From the NCBI RefSeq assembly GCF_937616625.2, contig NC_065572.1:53927653-53991652 (forward strand): DNA of 64,000 nucleotides. The letters run 5' to 3'. This document shows positions 22,446 through 34,987 of this stretch, in pieces. Position numbers and translations under genes: made by a program. This stretch comes from Mercurialis annua. Its lineage: Eukaryota; Streptophyta; Magnoliopsida; Malpighiales; Euphorbiaceae. A model generated the notes under the pieces. That model was not told the origin of the DNA. It ran no database searches and saw only the letters and a list, made by a program, of their open reading frames with translations. The first letter of the stretch is position 1, and each line of letters begins with the position of its first letter.

Positions 22446-24589
22446 GGTTAAAAATCAATTTGCAATTACATTCATTTGCAACCACACATTCATAACAGCA
22501 GCAGTTTTCTTTCTTTTTTCTTTATTACGAAGCTAGCACAATCGAGACATTACTACAAAAAAGAGCAGTAAATTAGAAATTTTTTAACAGCTCATAACAT
22601 AAAATTAGTTATGACTGAAATTCATAAAGTGCCAACTTGAAATATAGGATAAATATCATGGTCATTTCTGAGCATTTTTCTATGATTCATTTAAAAAAAA
22701 TTAAACCTCATACAAAAATATAGATATTGTTGAAAATGTTCATCAACGTTACTTATAGACATGTTGTCATTCTGTCTTGTTTAGCAGCCATACCTTCTCT
22801 CTTACTATAATATAATGGCTATCATTAAATTTTATTTAAAGAAAGAAAACCAAAAAATTCCATCACAAACAAGAGTTCAATAATTCCAAAATTTAAAAAC
22901 AAAAGCATTTATTTATTATCCAAAAGGCAATACATCATCATCCAATGCTCACCACTACTACCAGATAATTTTTGCATTAATACTAATATGATAATTAGTA
23001 GTCTTAATTGAAAGAGAATTGAATTAGCAATTTATTAGATAGTTTAAAAACCAATTGTAATACCAACAAATCCCATCAACGATCAATAAGCATACACATG
23101 TAATTTTCTACAAATAGTTTCATAAAACCGAGCATTGGTGACCATTACCTTGAACATAAGAAAGCAACAACAAAATCAATGACAAAACAATTGAAAACTA
23201 AAAAATAAATCATTAAACTAAACTATTGATTTCATATCATAACAGAGAAACACCAAAATCATATCATATTACTGAGAATTTTATTAAAATTAGGTCGATA
23301 CCCGCGAGTTGCGCGAATAAAATTAAATAATTTTATAATTTTTTTAATTTACTTTTTTTGATATAAGATGTATATTCATATTAATTTTATAAATTTCATC
23401 AAATTTTAATTTACATTAGATTAAATTAATTAAGTTTTTAATATAAATTACATTTTTGTAAAATATAGTTAAATTTAGTGATTAAACTAAAACAATTAAA
23501 TTTAATAACTTATAAATATTATTTACATTTAACTCTTCAAATTTTATAGCCATAAAATTATATTAATTAAAATTTAATTACACGGAATTTTAAAATATTT
23601 AAAATATTTTTTGTTTCAAAACTCTTAAAATTTTATAGCTTATAAATATAAATAAAAACTCTTCAAATTTCATAACGATCAAATTTATAAAATTCAATAA
23701 GTTCAAATTTTATTTGATTAAGTTAAATTTTTAGATAACTTCATATTTTAAAGGCTTAATAACTTAAAAAACCCTCATCTTTAACTTTTTTTTCGTTTAT
23801 ACCCTGACCTAGGAAAATTGTCACATATACTATTGACGTTGTGTTTTTGTTTCACCTCTACCCCAAAATTCAAAAAAAAGTTGATTTATTCAAAACAACT
23901 AAATATAAGAATTATTTCATACTTTTTTCAATTAATAAAAATACAAACAAACCCTTCATCTTTAAAAATGTTTAAATAAATCCTAAAATTTAATTAATTT
24001 TTTTTATTTAAAAAAAAAATCGAACAGCCATCCGACTTCTTCCGCCACCCGGATTTTGAAACCCGCCGCCGGAATTTTTTAAAACCGCCGCCGCCGTTGA
24101 GTTGAATTGACCTATTTTCTTTTAAAAAAAAATTTAAACTAATCCTTCATTTTTAACCTATATTCTAATAAAACGTTAATGTTAATCATTTATGTATCTT
24201 ATTTTTAATATTTTCATCTTTAAATTAATTAAATTATCAAAAAAATTACTCTTGGGGTACAAACGAAACATAAAAATCGAAAATAAGGTACAATTGAAAA
24301 TTTTCCTAGGTCGTGGTATAAATGAAAAAAAGTTATAAGGTGAGTGGTTTTTAAGTAATTAGGCCAAATTAAAACGGCTATTAAAACAATTGCGGTGGTA
24401 AATGAAAGGGTGATAAAGTTGAAAAACCACAAAATTCATGTCATTTTTCAATTGACAAAAGTCAATGCTAAGGAGTCCACATGGATGTTTATAAGAGATC
24501 CACTTGTCACAATAGTAGTGAATCTTAATTTGGAGCTCAGCTTTATAGTATAGTATAGATTTACTTCTCTTAGACATATTATCAAACGG
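22446..24589. other. AT-rich intergenic DNA, possibly one non-coding element
   Basis: No gene is seen. ATTAGGTCGATACCCGCGAG followed by TTGCGCG near 23290 and TATAGTATAGTATAGATTTA near 24548 look like the two ends of a common plant non-autonomous element with a CCGCG-rich head. CCGCCGCCGG runs near 24060-24100 are the only GC-rich stretch. The element class is uncertain. Confidence 0.3.
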
Positions 24590-24595
24590 GAAGTT

Positions 24596-24768
24596 CTTAC
24601 GTAGACCCGGTTCATGAAAAATTCATGGACCTATCCAATAAGGTGATAGAGAAATGAAAAGAAAGAAAAAATAATGAGAAGAGAGAGAAAATTGTGGTAG
24701 AATTTCTAACACTTCATTGGGTAGGTGCATGGAAAATTCATGGACCGGGACTAGATAAAATTACGTTC
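24596..24768. mobile_element. Small foldback element (MITE-like)
   Basis: The left arm (TTACGTAGACCCGGTTCATG, then GACCTATCCAATAAG) is an imperfect inverted copy of the right arm (TTCATTGGGTAGGTGCATGG, then GGACCGGGACTAGATAA). The spacer is purine-rich (GAAAAGAAAGAAAAAATAAT). TTACGT occurs at both borders, but I cannot tell whether it is a target duplication or part of the repeat. Confidence 0.55.
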
Positions 24769-25399
24769 AGTACACATTGAATTGCAAAAGATTAATTAAA
24801 TAAATCGATTTGATTCATTTTATTATATTTTAAATCAGTATGAACTTTGGTTGGTTAATTAAAAAAAATAGTTTAGTTGGATTTGAACTCCATGCATACT
24901 GTAGACATGGCATGGCTCAAGCTTGTGGCATCATATAGAAATGTTTTGGCTCATTGCTAAAATGGTAATGGCGATAAATAGGAGAAAAATACAGAAATAT
25001 AAAAAAAAACGGAAGAAAATAATAAAAATCTGAAAGTACCGTCATATTACATTCACGGAGAGAGAAAATCACGTGAGATTCCTTTATCTAGCCAATTGAT
25101 GCGTGCCACATATACAAAATGCTAACCAACAAACATATTTAATTCTCCCAAATCAAAAGCATCCAGAAAACGGAATTCTTTTTTCTAATTGATTAAAACT
25201 ACCAAAGTTGAATATGTACATAAGATATACATATAACAATTCATCATCTTCTTCAAAATTAAACCAACATTATTGAGGAACAAAGAAATCGTAGAGCGCA
25301 AAAAAGGTAAGTTTTTAATTTTTTTTAATTATACATAAATTTATAGATCATAACACTCACAAATAATAACAAAGAATTCTTAGATTTTCTCTCATCCTC
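24769..25399. other. AT-rich DNA before the second LINE
   Basis: No gene is seen. The 5' end of the following LINE probably lies at the right edge, but no target duplication matching its 3' flank was found. Confidence 0.35.
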
Positions 25400-25490
25400 T
25401 CAGCGCTAGTTAGCCTGCTAACGTACGAGGAAGAAACCGTCAAATCTGCTGCTCCGGTGACTGTGAAATCTTCTGAATCTCTTGACAAAG

Positions 25491-26514
25491 ATGAATCCGG
25501 GGTTATTGAAGCCCCCTAGTGTTACGATAGAAGAAGCTCAGTTAACTTTTGAATCTCCAGTCCTAACGGAGATTGAAACGATGGAAGATGCCCCTAGTTC
25601 TGAAGCTGTGGGTCCTAATCCTGTGGAAGCCATGGCTAAGAAATGGAGTGAGCTATTCTCGAATAATAGGGAGAGATCTGAAGCTAGTGAGTTGAAGTAT
25701 GTCCCACCAGCTGTGAAGAATGGAACACGAGTTGTGAGTTTCAACTCAAAGGATCTTGCTAAGGAGGAAGAGAAGTGGAAATTCGCCATTATAGGATGTG
25801 TCTATGGTATGTACCCTAAATTTGAAAGAATTAATTCGTTTGTTAGGAACAGATGGTTGAAGTTTGGCCTGAGAAATGTGGTTAGGATCAATGGATCGAT
25901 GTTTATGTTTGAGTTTGGAGATGGTCCTCATACCTTCGACCAGAAACCTCTGATGTTGAAGAAATGGCAGGCAAGAATGTCAATAGATCCTAACACTATT
26001 AGCTCTGTTCCAGTTTGGATCCAACTACCTGGTCTTCCTTGGGAGTTCTGGACGGCTGATATGCTCAGTAAGATTGGATCTATCTGTGGAAACCCTCTCT
26101 ATAGGGATCAATGCACTATAAGCAAAGCAAAGCTAAACTTTGCAAGAGTCCTCGTTGAAATGGAAGTAGCAAGTTTATTCCCTGAATTTGTGGAATTACA
26201 TGATGAATGAGGAAAAGTTTTTAATCAAAAAAATTGTATATGAGTGGAGGCCACTATTCTGTGATAAGTGTTGTAAAATGGGGCATGCTAAGAAGAATTG
26301 CAAAGTTAATCAAGACACCAAGAAAGCTCTGGGGAAAACAAAAATATCTGAAGAGGTAATTGAAACTTTAGATTCAATTGTTACAGAAATCATAACAGCT
26401 CCTGGTACAGTAGTGCAGGATACTGAAGTGGTTAGGCAGATTCAGACGGAGAGTAAAGGTGATATGACAGCTACCCTTGTCTTAAAAAAGGGGTTCGAGG
26501 TGAAATTAAGATAG
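25491..26514 (+). pseudogene. LINE ORF1 with DUF4283 region and CCHC knuckle, frameshifted
   Basis: The first frame carries a DUF4283-type segment (KWKFAIIGCVYGMYPKF, then MSIDPNTISSVPVWIQLPGL) that binds element RNA in relatives. It stops at TGA 26208-26210. After an A-run frameshift the sequence continues as KIVYEWRPLFCDKCCKMGHA, a CCHC zinc knuckle completed by KKNC (C-x2-C-x4-H-x4-C). The ORF1 of the other LINE here is RRM-type without a knuckle, so the two are different lineages. Confidence 0.8.
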
Positions 26515-26770
26515 CAAATACCTTCAAGGCATTGGTTGAAAATCCTGGCACTGATGAGATTCCAGTAGTGGAGAAGATCAATAGTAGACTGAAATTTGGC
26601 TTTGTGGGAGATGGGAGGAAGGCTAGGTTGAACTCCAGAATGTTGGATATTGACAGATGATTGGTGTGTGGAATATTGGAAGAGTTAGTAGCTCCCTAAA
26701 TCAGATTGAGCTGTGTGAGCTCATTAATAAAAGTAAGTTGTTTATTTTTGGTATCATTGAGACTAGGGTT

Positions 26771-26826
26771 AATGTTAGTCAATTCAATAAAGTTTGTCAA
26801 TGTTAGTCAATTCAATAAAGTTTGGA
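26771..26826. repeat. 28-bp tandem duplication in LINE ORF2
   Basis: AATGTTAGTCAATTCAATAA repeats with a 28-bp offset (26771 and 26799). Since 28 is not a multiple of 3, it shifts the endonuclease reading frame. Confidence 0.9.
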
Positions 26827-28469
26827 GTAGTATTAAGTATAAGTTGCATGATTGGGAGATTATTCATTACTATTCCTGCTCTTGTATGGGAAGAATTTGG
26901 ATAATTTACAAGAAGGATTCTGTCAGTCTTGTTCCTCTTATCATCCATAAGCAGTTCATCCACTGCAGTGTTATTATGGATTTGAAGACTGTTTATTTTT
27001 CTGCTGTCTATGGTTCTTATGTGTCCTAAGAGAGAGTAGAGCTCTGGGATAGATTACTGGCTGTCAGTCAGAGCATTAGTAACTGCTGGATTATCCTTGG
27101 AGACTTCAATACGGTGATGAGCAATTAAGATAGAGTTGGGGGTAATGAGATAGATGATGTTGTTGGGCAAGAGTTTAAGAATTGGAGTTTTGATGCTAAT
27201 CTGGTTGAGCTCAAGTATATAGGTTTAACCTATACCTGGACCAACAATAAGTTAGGAGACAACAGAATATGGAGGAAACTGGACTGGTGTTTCACCAATG
27301 ACCAGTGGATGGAGGACTGGGTGACTTTTACTGTGTGTTTGGAGGGTATGGAGTTTCTGATCACTCTCCAATCATTGTCGATATGAAGACTAATGACTCT
27401 ATCAGGAAAGCTCCCTTCAGGTTCTTTAATGCCTGGTGTGAGCATGAAAATTTTAGTAATATTTTTAAAGATAGTTGGATTAGGCAAGTGGAAGGTTGCC
27501 ATATGTACAAAATATATCAAAAGCTTAAGTTTTTGAAATTTGAGCTCAGGAAGTTGAACAAAGCTTCCTTTAGTAACATGTCTCAGAAGAATGATGTTAT
27601 CAGAAGAACTTGGAGAACCTGTAGAAGGATTTAGTTAAAGATCCTTTTGATGTTATCTTACAAGATGAGGAAAAAGCTTATAATGGGGAATTATTGTCAC
27701 GACCCAAATTCATGGATCGCGACCGGCGCTAGGGAATGGGAGTGGTTGCTCCGAAACCCGTAGCAAGCCTAAGAACCTTTATAAATTTTTCGCGTTTTAA
27801 TACATAAAAAGGTTAGCAACCTCGTTGCGGAAACACTTTAACACCTTTATTAAAAACGCGATCGCAATTCAAGATCATGTATCACATATGATCTGTTTTC
27901 AGAAAATATTGTTAAAACCTTTCTCTCGTTTAACGTAAACACATTTCTGAAAACCGGGTCTTAAGACCCTAGTTGTATTTAAAGAACTAGAGCGCAAACA
28001 TCAATCTCAGTTGACGCACCTGCTCTGTTTCCAATACAATTCTAAAATGCTAAAGACATAAAACCATTGTATCTCTCAAACAACTGGTCATAGCATTTTA
28101 GAAAACACGCAGCTTTTCAAACATATATTATATACAGTAGTTCAATCAGAGTTTATCAAAGTAGTTTGAACTACTGTAAACAGAAAGACAGACTTCTCGT
28201 ACCCAACTACTTGCAGCTCTAGAGGTATGGCTGACATTGACTTCCGGAATTATTGTGGAAGTCAGACCTCGTACTTGATTACCTGAAAGGTAAACATTGG
28301 GGAGGGTCAGAAATATAAATATTTCTGAGTGAGTCTACAATTTTACAATTGAATATTCAAATCGCAAATACATAAACATTTGTATATGTAAAATATTACC
28401 AATTAGTCGATCCAGATGAAACCCTACAAGACAGACTATTGTATGGGTCTCGACCTACACAATATAGGC

Positions 28470-29023
28470 CTTAGACCGTGAACTAAATCACTGCCGTCTA
28501 AGCCGGGTGTCTGGACCGTAACCGTGAAACTTCCATCACAGTACTGCCTGTGACCGTAACCGTTACTGCCGTCTCAGACTGTTAAGTCAGGGTCGTTAGC
28601 ACTTCCAACGCCCAATGACATTAACAGACCTCTATGTCAGACACATGCTCGTATCGAGAAACACTACTGGTGATCACACAGTCCTATTGACAACCAATAG
28701 GAAGCTTGTTCCAATGGATCTTTCATGGTTAAGTTATACTAGTGCGATTTGTGATTTAAAAACATTTTAAATATAAATATTCAAAAGTAAAAATCACAAA
28801 GTAAAACTCACAGAACCGATGTCCCCATTTTAAAAACGTAAGCTCCCATCAAGATCGTCAGTCAAACACGTTGGTGTTTGGCTCGCTAGATCGACCACTC
28901 GTCGGATCTAATTAAAATTCAAATGTCAAAACACATCAGACATTGAATTTCTAACTCTAGTCCTATCGTATAAACGATAGACTCAAATACCATTTCTGTT
29001 TATAGACGACTCTATAAACAGAA
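28470..29023. repeat. Hairpin series in the LTR of element A
   Basis: Successive unrelated stems: CTTAGAC 28470-28476 with GTCTAAG 28496-28502; CCTATTG/CAATAGG 28683-28701; CTATCGT/ACGATAG 28963-28980; 12-nt arms TTCTGTTTATAG 28994-29005 with its complement 29012-29023. Just outside lie GGGTCTTAAGACCC 27956-27969, 13-nt arms 28040-28052/28091-28103, 11-nt arms 28135-28145/28166-28176, and TGACTTCC 28238-28245/GGAAGTCA 28257-28264. The paired stretches are also present in the other LTR. Confidence 0.85.
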
Positions 29024-29328
29024 CATATAAATTAATCTCGAAGTTGAACTTCTCGTTCAAATCGTAATAGCACTCTTGGTATAAACTTATAGTCACTTTT
29101 AACATTAATACACTTGATTAATGTATGGCTTTATTAAAACATCACATCGTTTTAATAAACCAACTATCCTCAAACATTTAGGTTCTTTTAAACCTTTTAA
29201 ACTTTTTAGTTCACATTTTGAACTTCAATCGAATCACGATTGATTTCACGACTTGAAACTGTTTGAATTCGAGTTCAGTGTCGCGTGTGTGGACCCCCGA
29301 AAAAGCCCTACTGTTCAGGTCGGAAGCA

Positions 29329-29473
29329 CTGCACGTTCGTGCAGCGATAGGCTTCACGTTCGTGCAGCCTGCAAGATACACGTTCGTGTATCTTGCTTGC
29401 ACGTTCGTGCAGCAAGATACACGTTCGTGTATCTCGCTGCACGTTCGTGCAGCATCCTGGCTGCACGACGTGC
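29329..29473. repeat. Cluster of CACGTTCGTG-cored palindromes (LTR A, copy 1)
   Basis: Seven units share the centre CACG-TT-CGTG but differ in their outer arms: CTGCACG...CGTGCAG at 29329-29344; core only at 29355-29364; 12-nt arms GCAAGATACACG...complement at 29371-29396; TGCACG...CGTGCA at 29398-29411; GATACACG...CGTGTATC at 29416-29433; GCTGCACG...CGTGCAGC at 29436-29453; and GCACG-A-CGTGC at 29463-29473. The arms change in pairs, so pairing is kept. In element sense the cluster lies a few hundred nt downstream of the presumed TATA box, in the leader. Confidence 0.9.
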
Positions 29474-30803
29474 TGCTCAGGAACGATCCCCGGGCTGTAT
29501 TCCAACGTGCTAACTCGCTTTTCTCGTCCCTAACACTTAAACACAGTCCAAAACATCCAATTCTATAATTAAAACGTTGAATCGATACGCACACGATCGA
29601 TTCAATACGTTTAACGTTTAATATCGAATATATAATAATATATATCGAAATAAACATCGTATACGAGATTAATACCTCTATTACTACTGGATTTGTTGAA
29701 GAATCGGAATCAGAATCGCGAAATCGATCGCGCCGCGCCGGCCTCGGCTTGCTATAGCTAGCAAGCACGTTAAATGGATTTGACGAAATCAAATGAGCTG
29801 CCCCCTCACTTCTATACGTAGGCATTTGGATTGGCTAAAGTACCATTTGGTACTAGCTCAATCATGCACTTTAACTCTGATTTTAATTAGTCGTCCGTAG
29901 TCCAAACGGAGACTAATTCAAAATTTTACGAAACTTTACCCAAAAATCCAATAAAATATAAAACAAATAAAAATATAATTTTTATTTTCATCCGACTTAT
30001 ATTTTATTTTTAATAAATTTCCAAAGATTTATTAGGTCCAAATCAGTCTTGCTTAATTAAAATTACAATGTCCAAATTTCATAAAAATTTGGCGGTAGCT
30101 TCGTCAAATTATTCCGCGAATATTAACACCAAAATTATTCCCTCGGGACTTATAAATTATTTTATTTTAATTTGGACTAACGAATAATATTTAATTAGTT
30201 TATAATTGAAAACTAATTAAAGTAAAAGTTCAGGGACTAAAGTGGACAATTTTCCTTAATTGCCGCCGAGCAACACCGCCTCTTTTTTTTTTTTAATATA
30301 TATATATTTATGTATATATATCTTAATTTATGTTCGTCCATAACTCGTCAAGCTTTCCGAATTTCGACATTTTAATTTCGGGGTTTTGTCCGAAATTTTA
30401 AACTCTCCATTTAGAGTGGTACATTGATATTTTAATTATCAATATATCAATTTATATGATGCTAAAGAGTATTCTCAAATTTATTACTCCCGTTCACACT
30501 CGTTTATTAAAATTTAAATTTCCGATTTAAATTTTAAACTCATATTATTACGATATTCTTTTACGGATTCATATAAATTAAATTTACGTTTAAATTTAAT
30601 TTACGTCCGAATCTATTAAATCACTTCCCGTGATTTAATAATCTTAAATAGTCCAACCTACTATTATCTTTTGACTATTAAATTTAGTCTTTCCGAATAT
30701 TTTTCTTAATATTCGAACCCGCAAAATATTATTTTTGATATTTTAATTACTCCAATTTGACATCGTGACATATTCTAATTACTTAAAATTACGGGGTATT
30801 ATA

Positions 30804-30816
30804 TTCTCCCCTCCTT
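30804..30816 (-). other. Polypurine tract of element A
   Basis: On the minus strand AAGGAGGGGAGAA directly abuts the LTR. This is the plus-strand primer site and fixes the orientation. Confidence 0.85.
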
Positions 30817-33800
30817 ATAAAAATTCGTCTTCGAATTTAAAATCCAAAATCACGTACTCAAATGATTTCATTCAAAGCTTTTATACGTCAATTCTTATGC
30901 TTTACGTAGCATAAGTTTAACTCCAACTATAGGTAGGTTCTAAACCCTATCCTCACTGTAGCCGTGTACAAAGCATGAAATACTTATCACGACACTAGCT
31001 CATCGGTTGCATATTTATGCAATTTCCTTATATGTCACGATTTATCGTGACTTGGAGTTAACGCTCCACATTTCGTTATAACCTAGGTTATATTCTTTAT
31101 CGTATTCCTCTTAACCTCTTAATTACTCTTACTCTTTGGATCAGTGTCTTTCACTGAATGTTTTTCGTCTGTCAACAAAGCGTAAATCCTTACACTGTTC
31201 AATCGTATATACTTAGACGATCTCTATCTCTTTCCACTTTCTTTTGCCTCACTTTTCTTAACACAAAGATTGCCTAATGCTTCTTATAGCATTAGTTAGT
31301 ATTTAAACGATTCTCTTAATCGTATATACTATTTCAATTCCACAATTAGCATACACTTAGGGTTGTGTATAATCTTACTACTGGGTTTACCCCTTTAAGT
31401 CGTTTGTTACTTATGGGCAACAAACGATACTATCTTCTAATCATTGACCTAAAACTTCTTATTAAAACAAAACACTTTATAGTGACACTCAGACTATACA
31501 TGTCTGGTTCACACAATCTATTGTCCTATTTCAGTATTTTATCAATAATACTGAAATCGCAAACTTTTCTTTGCCGCTCTACATCTAGCACATACTCCAA
31601 TTGAGTATTTCTAACTTATACTCTCGCTGAGTTAATCACTTCATATTGGTCTCATACTTAGTTGAGCCAATAGAATTAAGGTTTAAGACCTTATATCTAA
31701 CACTAGATCATACTTTGAATGATCGCTGGCACAATAATGTAGTGTGCATGCACTTCCTGCAAACTTCCACACTTTCACTGTGTTACTCTGATACATAATT
31801 TACTAACTGTTCTCTATACAGTTAGGTTGTAGGATCCTTATCTGATCTTCTTATATCATAATTCTAACTTTTATGACTTTTGATTTGTAGGCAACTTACT
31901 CCTTGTATAATACAAGCAGTGCCTCTTGACTCCTACCATAATATCTCCTATTGTCTTAAATAGTTCGCACGTCGTATTACATCACTAATGTCTTTTGACT
32001 TTCGGTGCAACTATAACTATTGTCAATTCCAAATCATGTATTGACGATTTACCTCGTGCTTTCTCAGCCATCGAGGAACATAATCTATATCTTGATCATG
32101 TTATATCATGACATATCTCTTTTTAACTCTTATAAACATCCTATGAGTAGTGCTAACACTTGCACTACTGTTAATCATCCCCTTTTAAATCTCCACATCC
32201 AATCTTATGTTGATTTGACTAATCAACTTTCCCACTTTCTTGGTTAATTCTTGTTACTAGCGCAAATTTTTTTTTTTTTTAAAATCTTGCAATAACATTC
32301 ACAATATTCTGCGACATCCAAGAAATCACAATTTTTATAGTCGTACTGGTTATTTTCACCTAACAACCACTTGAATCTTTCTCAAATTTACTAGATGTCA
32401 TCTCAGACTTCTAGTGTCTCCTAAAATGTCACTCACATTTAGAGAACCTAATTTAATTCTGACGTTCTCTCAGAATTTACAGCATTGGTCGCACACATTG
32501 TGCGTCTCCTTTCTTTATTAGTCACACAGACTCATTGTCCATTAACACTCTTCCAGAAATAATATAGGAGTAGCTTAACTCCTTGTTCTTATATATCTCA
32601 TAAGAACAGCTGAAGTGTTTGCTCACTCCATGTCCACATCAGAACTAATGGTACTCTTACCACGTTCTGCAAATCCACTTATCATATTTGACTTATGCTA
32701 CCGTCACAGTAGGCTTTAGTTTAACTTCTTTCTTATTCACGTTTTGCAAACGTGTGAGATGTATTTCTATTATACTTCTCTATTCCCTTCGTGCAATACT
32801 CATTTACACACTTATAATTATATCTACTACTGACACCTTCACTGTCAGTGTACAATATCTCAAACTCAATTGAGTTTACATTAGTGACTTTACTTATATC
32901 ATAGATAGGTAAAGTCAAATTTACTGTTGCATGTATCGATAAAACATTTCCATGTTAATCTTAATATCGATACACACCAATGCAACCTATGTTTTCTCTT
33001 CTTATTCTGCCTCTATAGCTCATATAATTCTTTAATATAAGCTCTTAGACTTTATATTTATTTTCTACGTACATCCTCTTTTAAAGTAATAAGCGATTTA
33101 TCTTACATTCGTACGCTTATTCCATCGTAACTCGTTTCAATATGACGTTATTTTCTATATCACTTCCTTATCTTCTCATATAGATTTACTATCGGTTGTG
33201 TCCCTTCACGGGTCAACATTCTTTTTCCTTTTATTATCGCGAAACTCTTATCTTAATATCCGGATATTTCTACTCTTAAAATGTTATTTACCTCAAACTA
33301 TGGCTTACTCAGAATCTTTCATTTATTCTGATGCATAAAATTCTCAAATCTTACATCACTGATCTGACAATCGCTATTTTCCACCTCTTAACTTTATACA
33401 TATATAGTTGTCTTACTCGCAGCAAAGAGTCATCCTCAATGCTCTATAGCCACTACTACCTTTAATTAACTGACTATCAATTTCTCGCTCCGTTTTCAAA
33501 ACATTTCATATTAAAAATAAAACATATGTTTCACACTTTCCACTTTTGGTCGGCCATACTTTACATATTTCTGGCCCGACTTTCAAATACATGTCCTCTA
33601 CATGTATATTCCGCACCAGCCAGCCAAGACTTCACAGTCACTAGGCCCAGTTATCGGAATTTTCACAATTTGAAACTATTGTTTCTCAACAGTTTTCAAA
33701 TTCATTTACATATATATGGAGCTTACATTGATAATCCTAAGTTAATTAAACTCTATAATTTATACTTTTTATCACTTGCACTTTTGGCTCACTGCCAAAA

Positions 33801-34971
33801 TTCACGCAAGTTTCTCATCAATACTTTCAAAAATATTCATCGTCTAGCTTTCCGTTTGATGATCGCAACGGTTAACCTCTAGGCAACCATCTTAGGAATA
33901 TCATATTCCAGAATTAAACTGATCCAACGGTTTAATTAAAAGTTATCAGGGTTTTACTATACCCAATCAGTTTTCAGACATCATCTGAAACTCACTTCAT
34001 CTATACACTATCTCTATCAACTATACTTTGAATCTTGCGTCTTCCACTTACCTTGAGTCTTTCTAAACTCAAATTATACTATTTCTAGTGAGAAATCGCG
34101 TATTTTTAACGCCTTAATCAACTACTTGATCAGTAGGTTCTATCTCTCCTTTCTTACTCCTAGTGTCTCAGGGTACAATGCCCTAGACATCTTATTTAAG
34201 GATATTCTTATCCTTAACTTGTTGTAACTCGGATATGTATTGCAATCCAGATACAAGTTGTAGTTCGTTTAACTACAACTAGCTGTGTACTTCCTAGTCA
34301 CAATTGTATACTCCAGCTTCCACTCTTGTATGCTTTTGTTGCCCCCTCGAGAATCACTTACTGCTTGATCTCGAGTATTTACTTTTGTTAGAGAATTCTG
34401 GTCTAGGTATACTTATAATAAAAACAAATTGGTTTAAAATGGTTCAATCATATTGGGTACCCTTTTTCAAAACAATTTGCTTAAAATTCACTTTTAAAAC
34501 ATCTGCATAGTTGTGCATAGGGTGATGACGTCTCATGTCTAGGCACAATTATGCTTTTAAAATTAAAATAAATAACCATAACAGGTTATATCATTTTTTT
34601 TAAGTTTTCTCCTGACCCTAAACTTTGTAACCAGTAAAATTTCTCCACAACTACTCCACTTCTCTAAATTCGTACTTCTTCTATCAATCGTCTCCTTGTA
34701 CTACTATCGAATGATTTCGAAAGTGTCTTCACTTTATTTCCATGCTTGATATTCAAGCATGGATATCGAGTTGTCTAGACGACTCGCACGCGTATATCGC
34801 AGTCTTATATCCCAAAAGGGAAGGCTGAGAACCTATGAAACATAAGAATATATGTAGGAGACATGACTCGAATCCTATGTGCTGCAGTAGTTCCTATGAG
34901 TACCTATGACATCTACCCCATACTTTATTTCCATGTATCAGCAATGTTTTTAAATTCTCGAGTCCGAGAAC
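30817..34971 (-). repeat. Hairpin-packed non-coding interior of element A
   Basis: There is no recognisable protein. Short inverted repeats with unrelated arm sequences recur every few tens of bases. Checked examples: GTCACGA/TCGTGAC 31034-31051; TATAACCTAGGTTATA 31077-31092; TCAGTG/CACTGA 31141-31157; CTAATGC/GCATTAG 31274-31295; CGTTTGTT/AACAAACG 31401-31426; TTTCAGTATT/AATACTGAAA 31539-31566; CTAACTG/CAGTTAG 31803-31825; CTTGTAT/ATACAAG 31902-31916; AGTAGTGC/GCACTACT 32146-32169; AATTCTGA/TCAGAATT 32455-32477; CGCACA/TGTGCG 32490-32504; GTTCTTA/TAAGAAC 32585-32607; CACGTTT/AAACGTG 32738-32754; ACTGACA/TGTCAGT 32829-32849; AAACTCAATTGAGTTT 32862-32877; TGACTTTAC/GTAAAGTCA 32885-32917. The pattern continues to about 34800 (for example CATGCTTGA-TAT-TCAAGCATG near 34750). 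Confidence 0.85.
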
Positions 34972-34975
34972 TATT

Positions 34976-34987
34976 GCTCTGATACCA
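34976..34987 (-). other. Primer-binding site of element A (tRNA-iMet type)
   Basis: The minus strand reads TGGTATCAGAGC four nt after the LTR end. This is the classic plant sequence complementary to the 3' end of initiator tRNA-Met. Confidence 0.92.

Larger units (their letters stand above)
27695..30803 (-). repeat. LTR of element A (3' LTR in element sense)
   Basis: It matches 34992-38078 closely. Its border is TATAATACCCCG on the minus strand, where the partner has TGTAATACCCCG (a mutated terminal dinucleotide). The TATA box is changed to TATACGTA near 29810. It carries seven CACGTTCGTG-type palindromes at 29329-29473; the partner has fewer. Confidence 0.92.

Noticed and set aside
29253..29568. 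Plus-strand frames across the CACGTTCGTG cluster in LTR A
   Set aside because: Open only because the repeated palindrome lacks stops. They are antisense to the element and have no recognisable domain.
30817..34971. Hidden gag-pol in the interior of element A
   Set aside because: No protease DxGA, RT FADD-like or YxDD-like, integrase zinc or gag knuckle motif was seen on either strand, and frames are short throughout.
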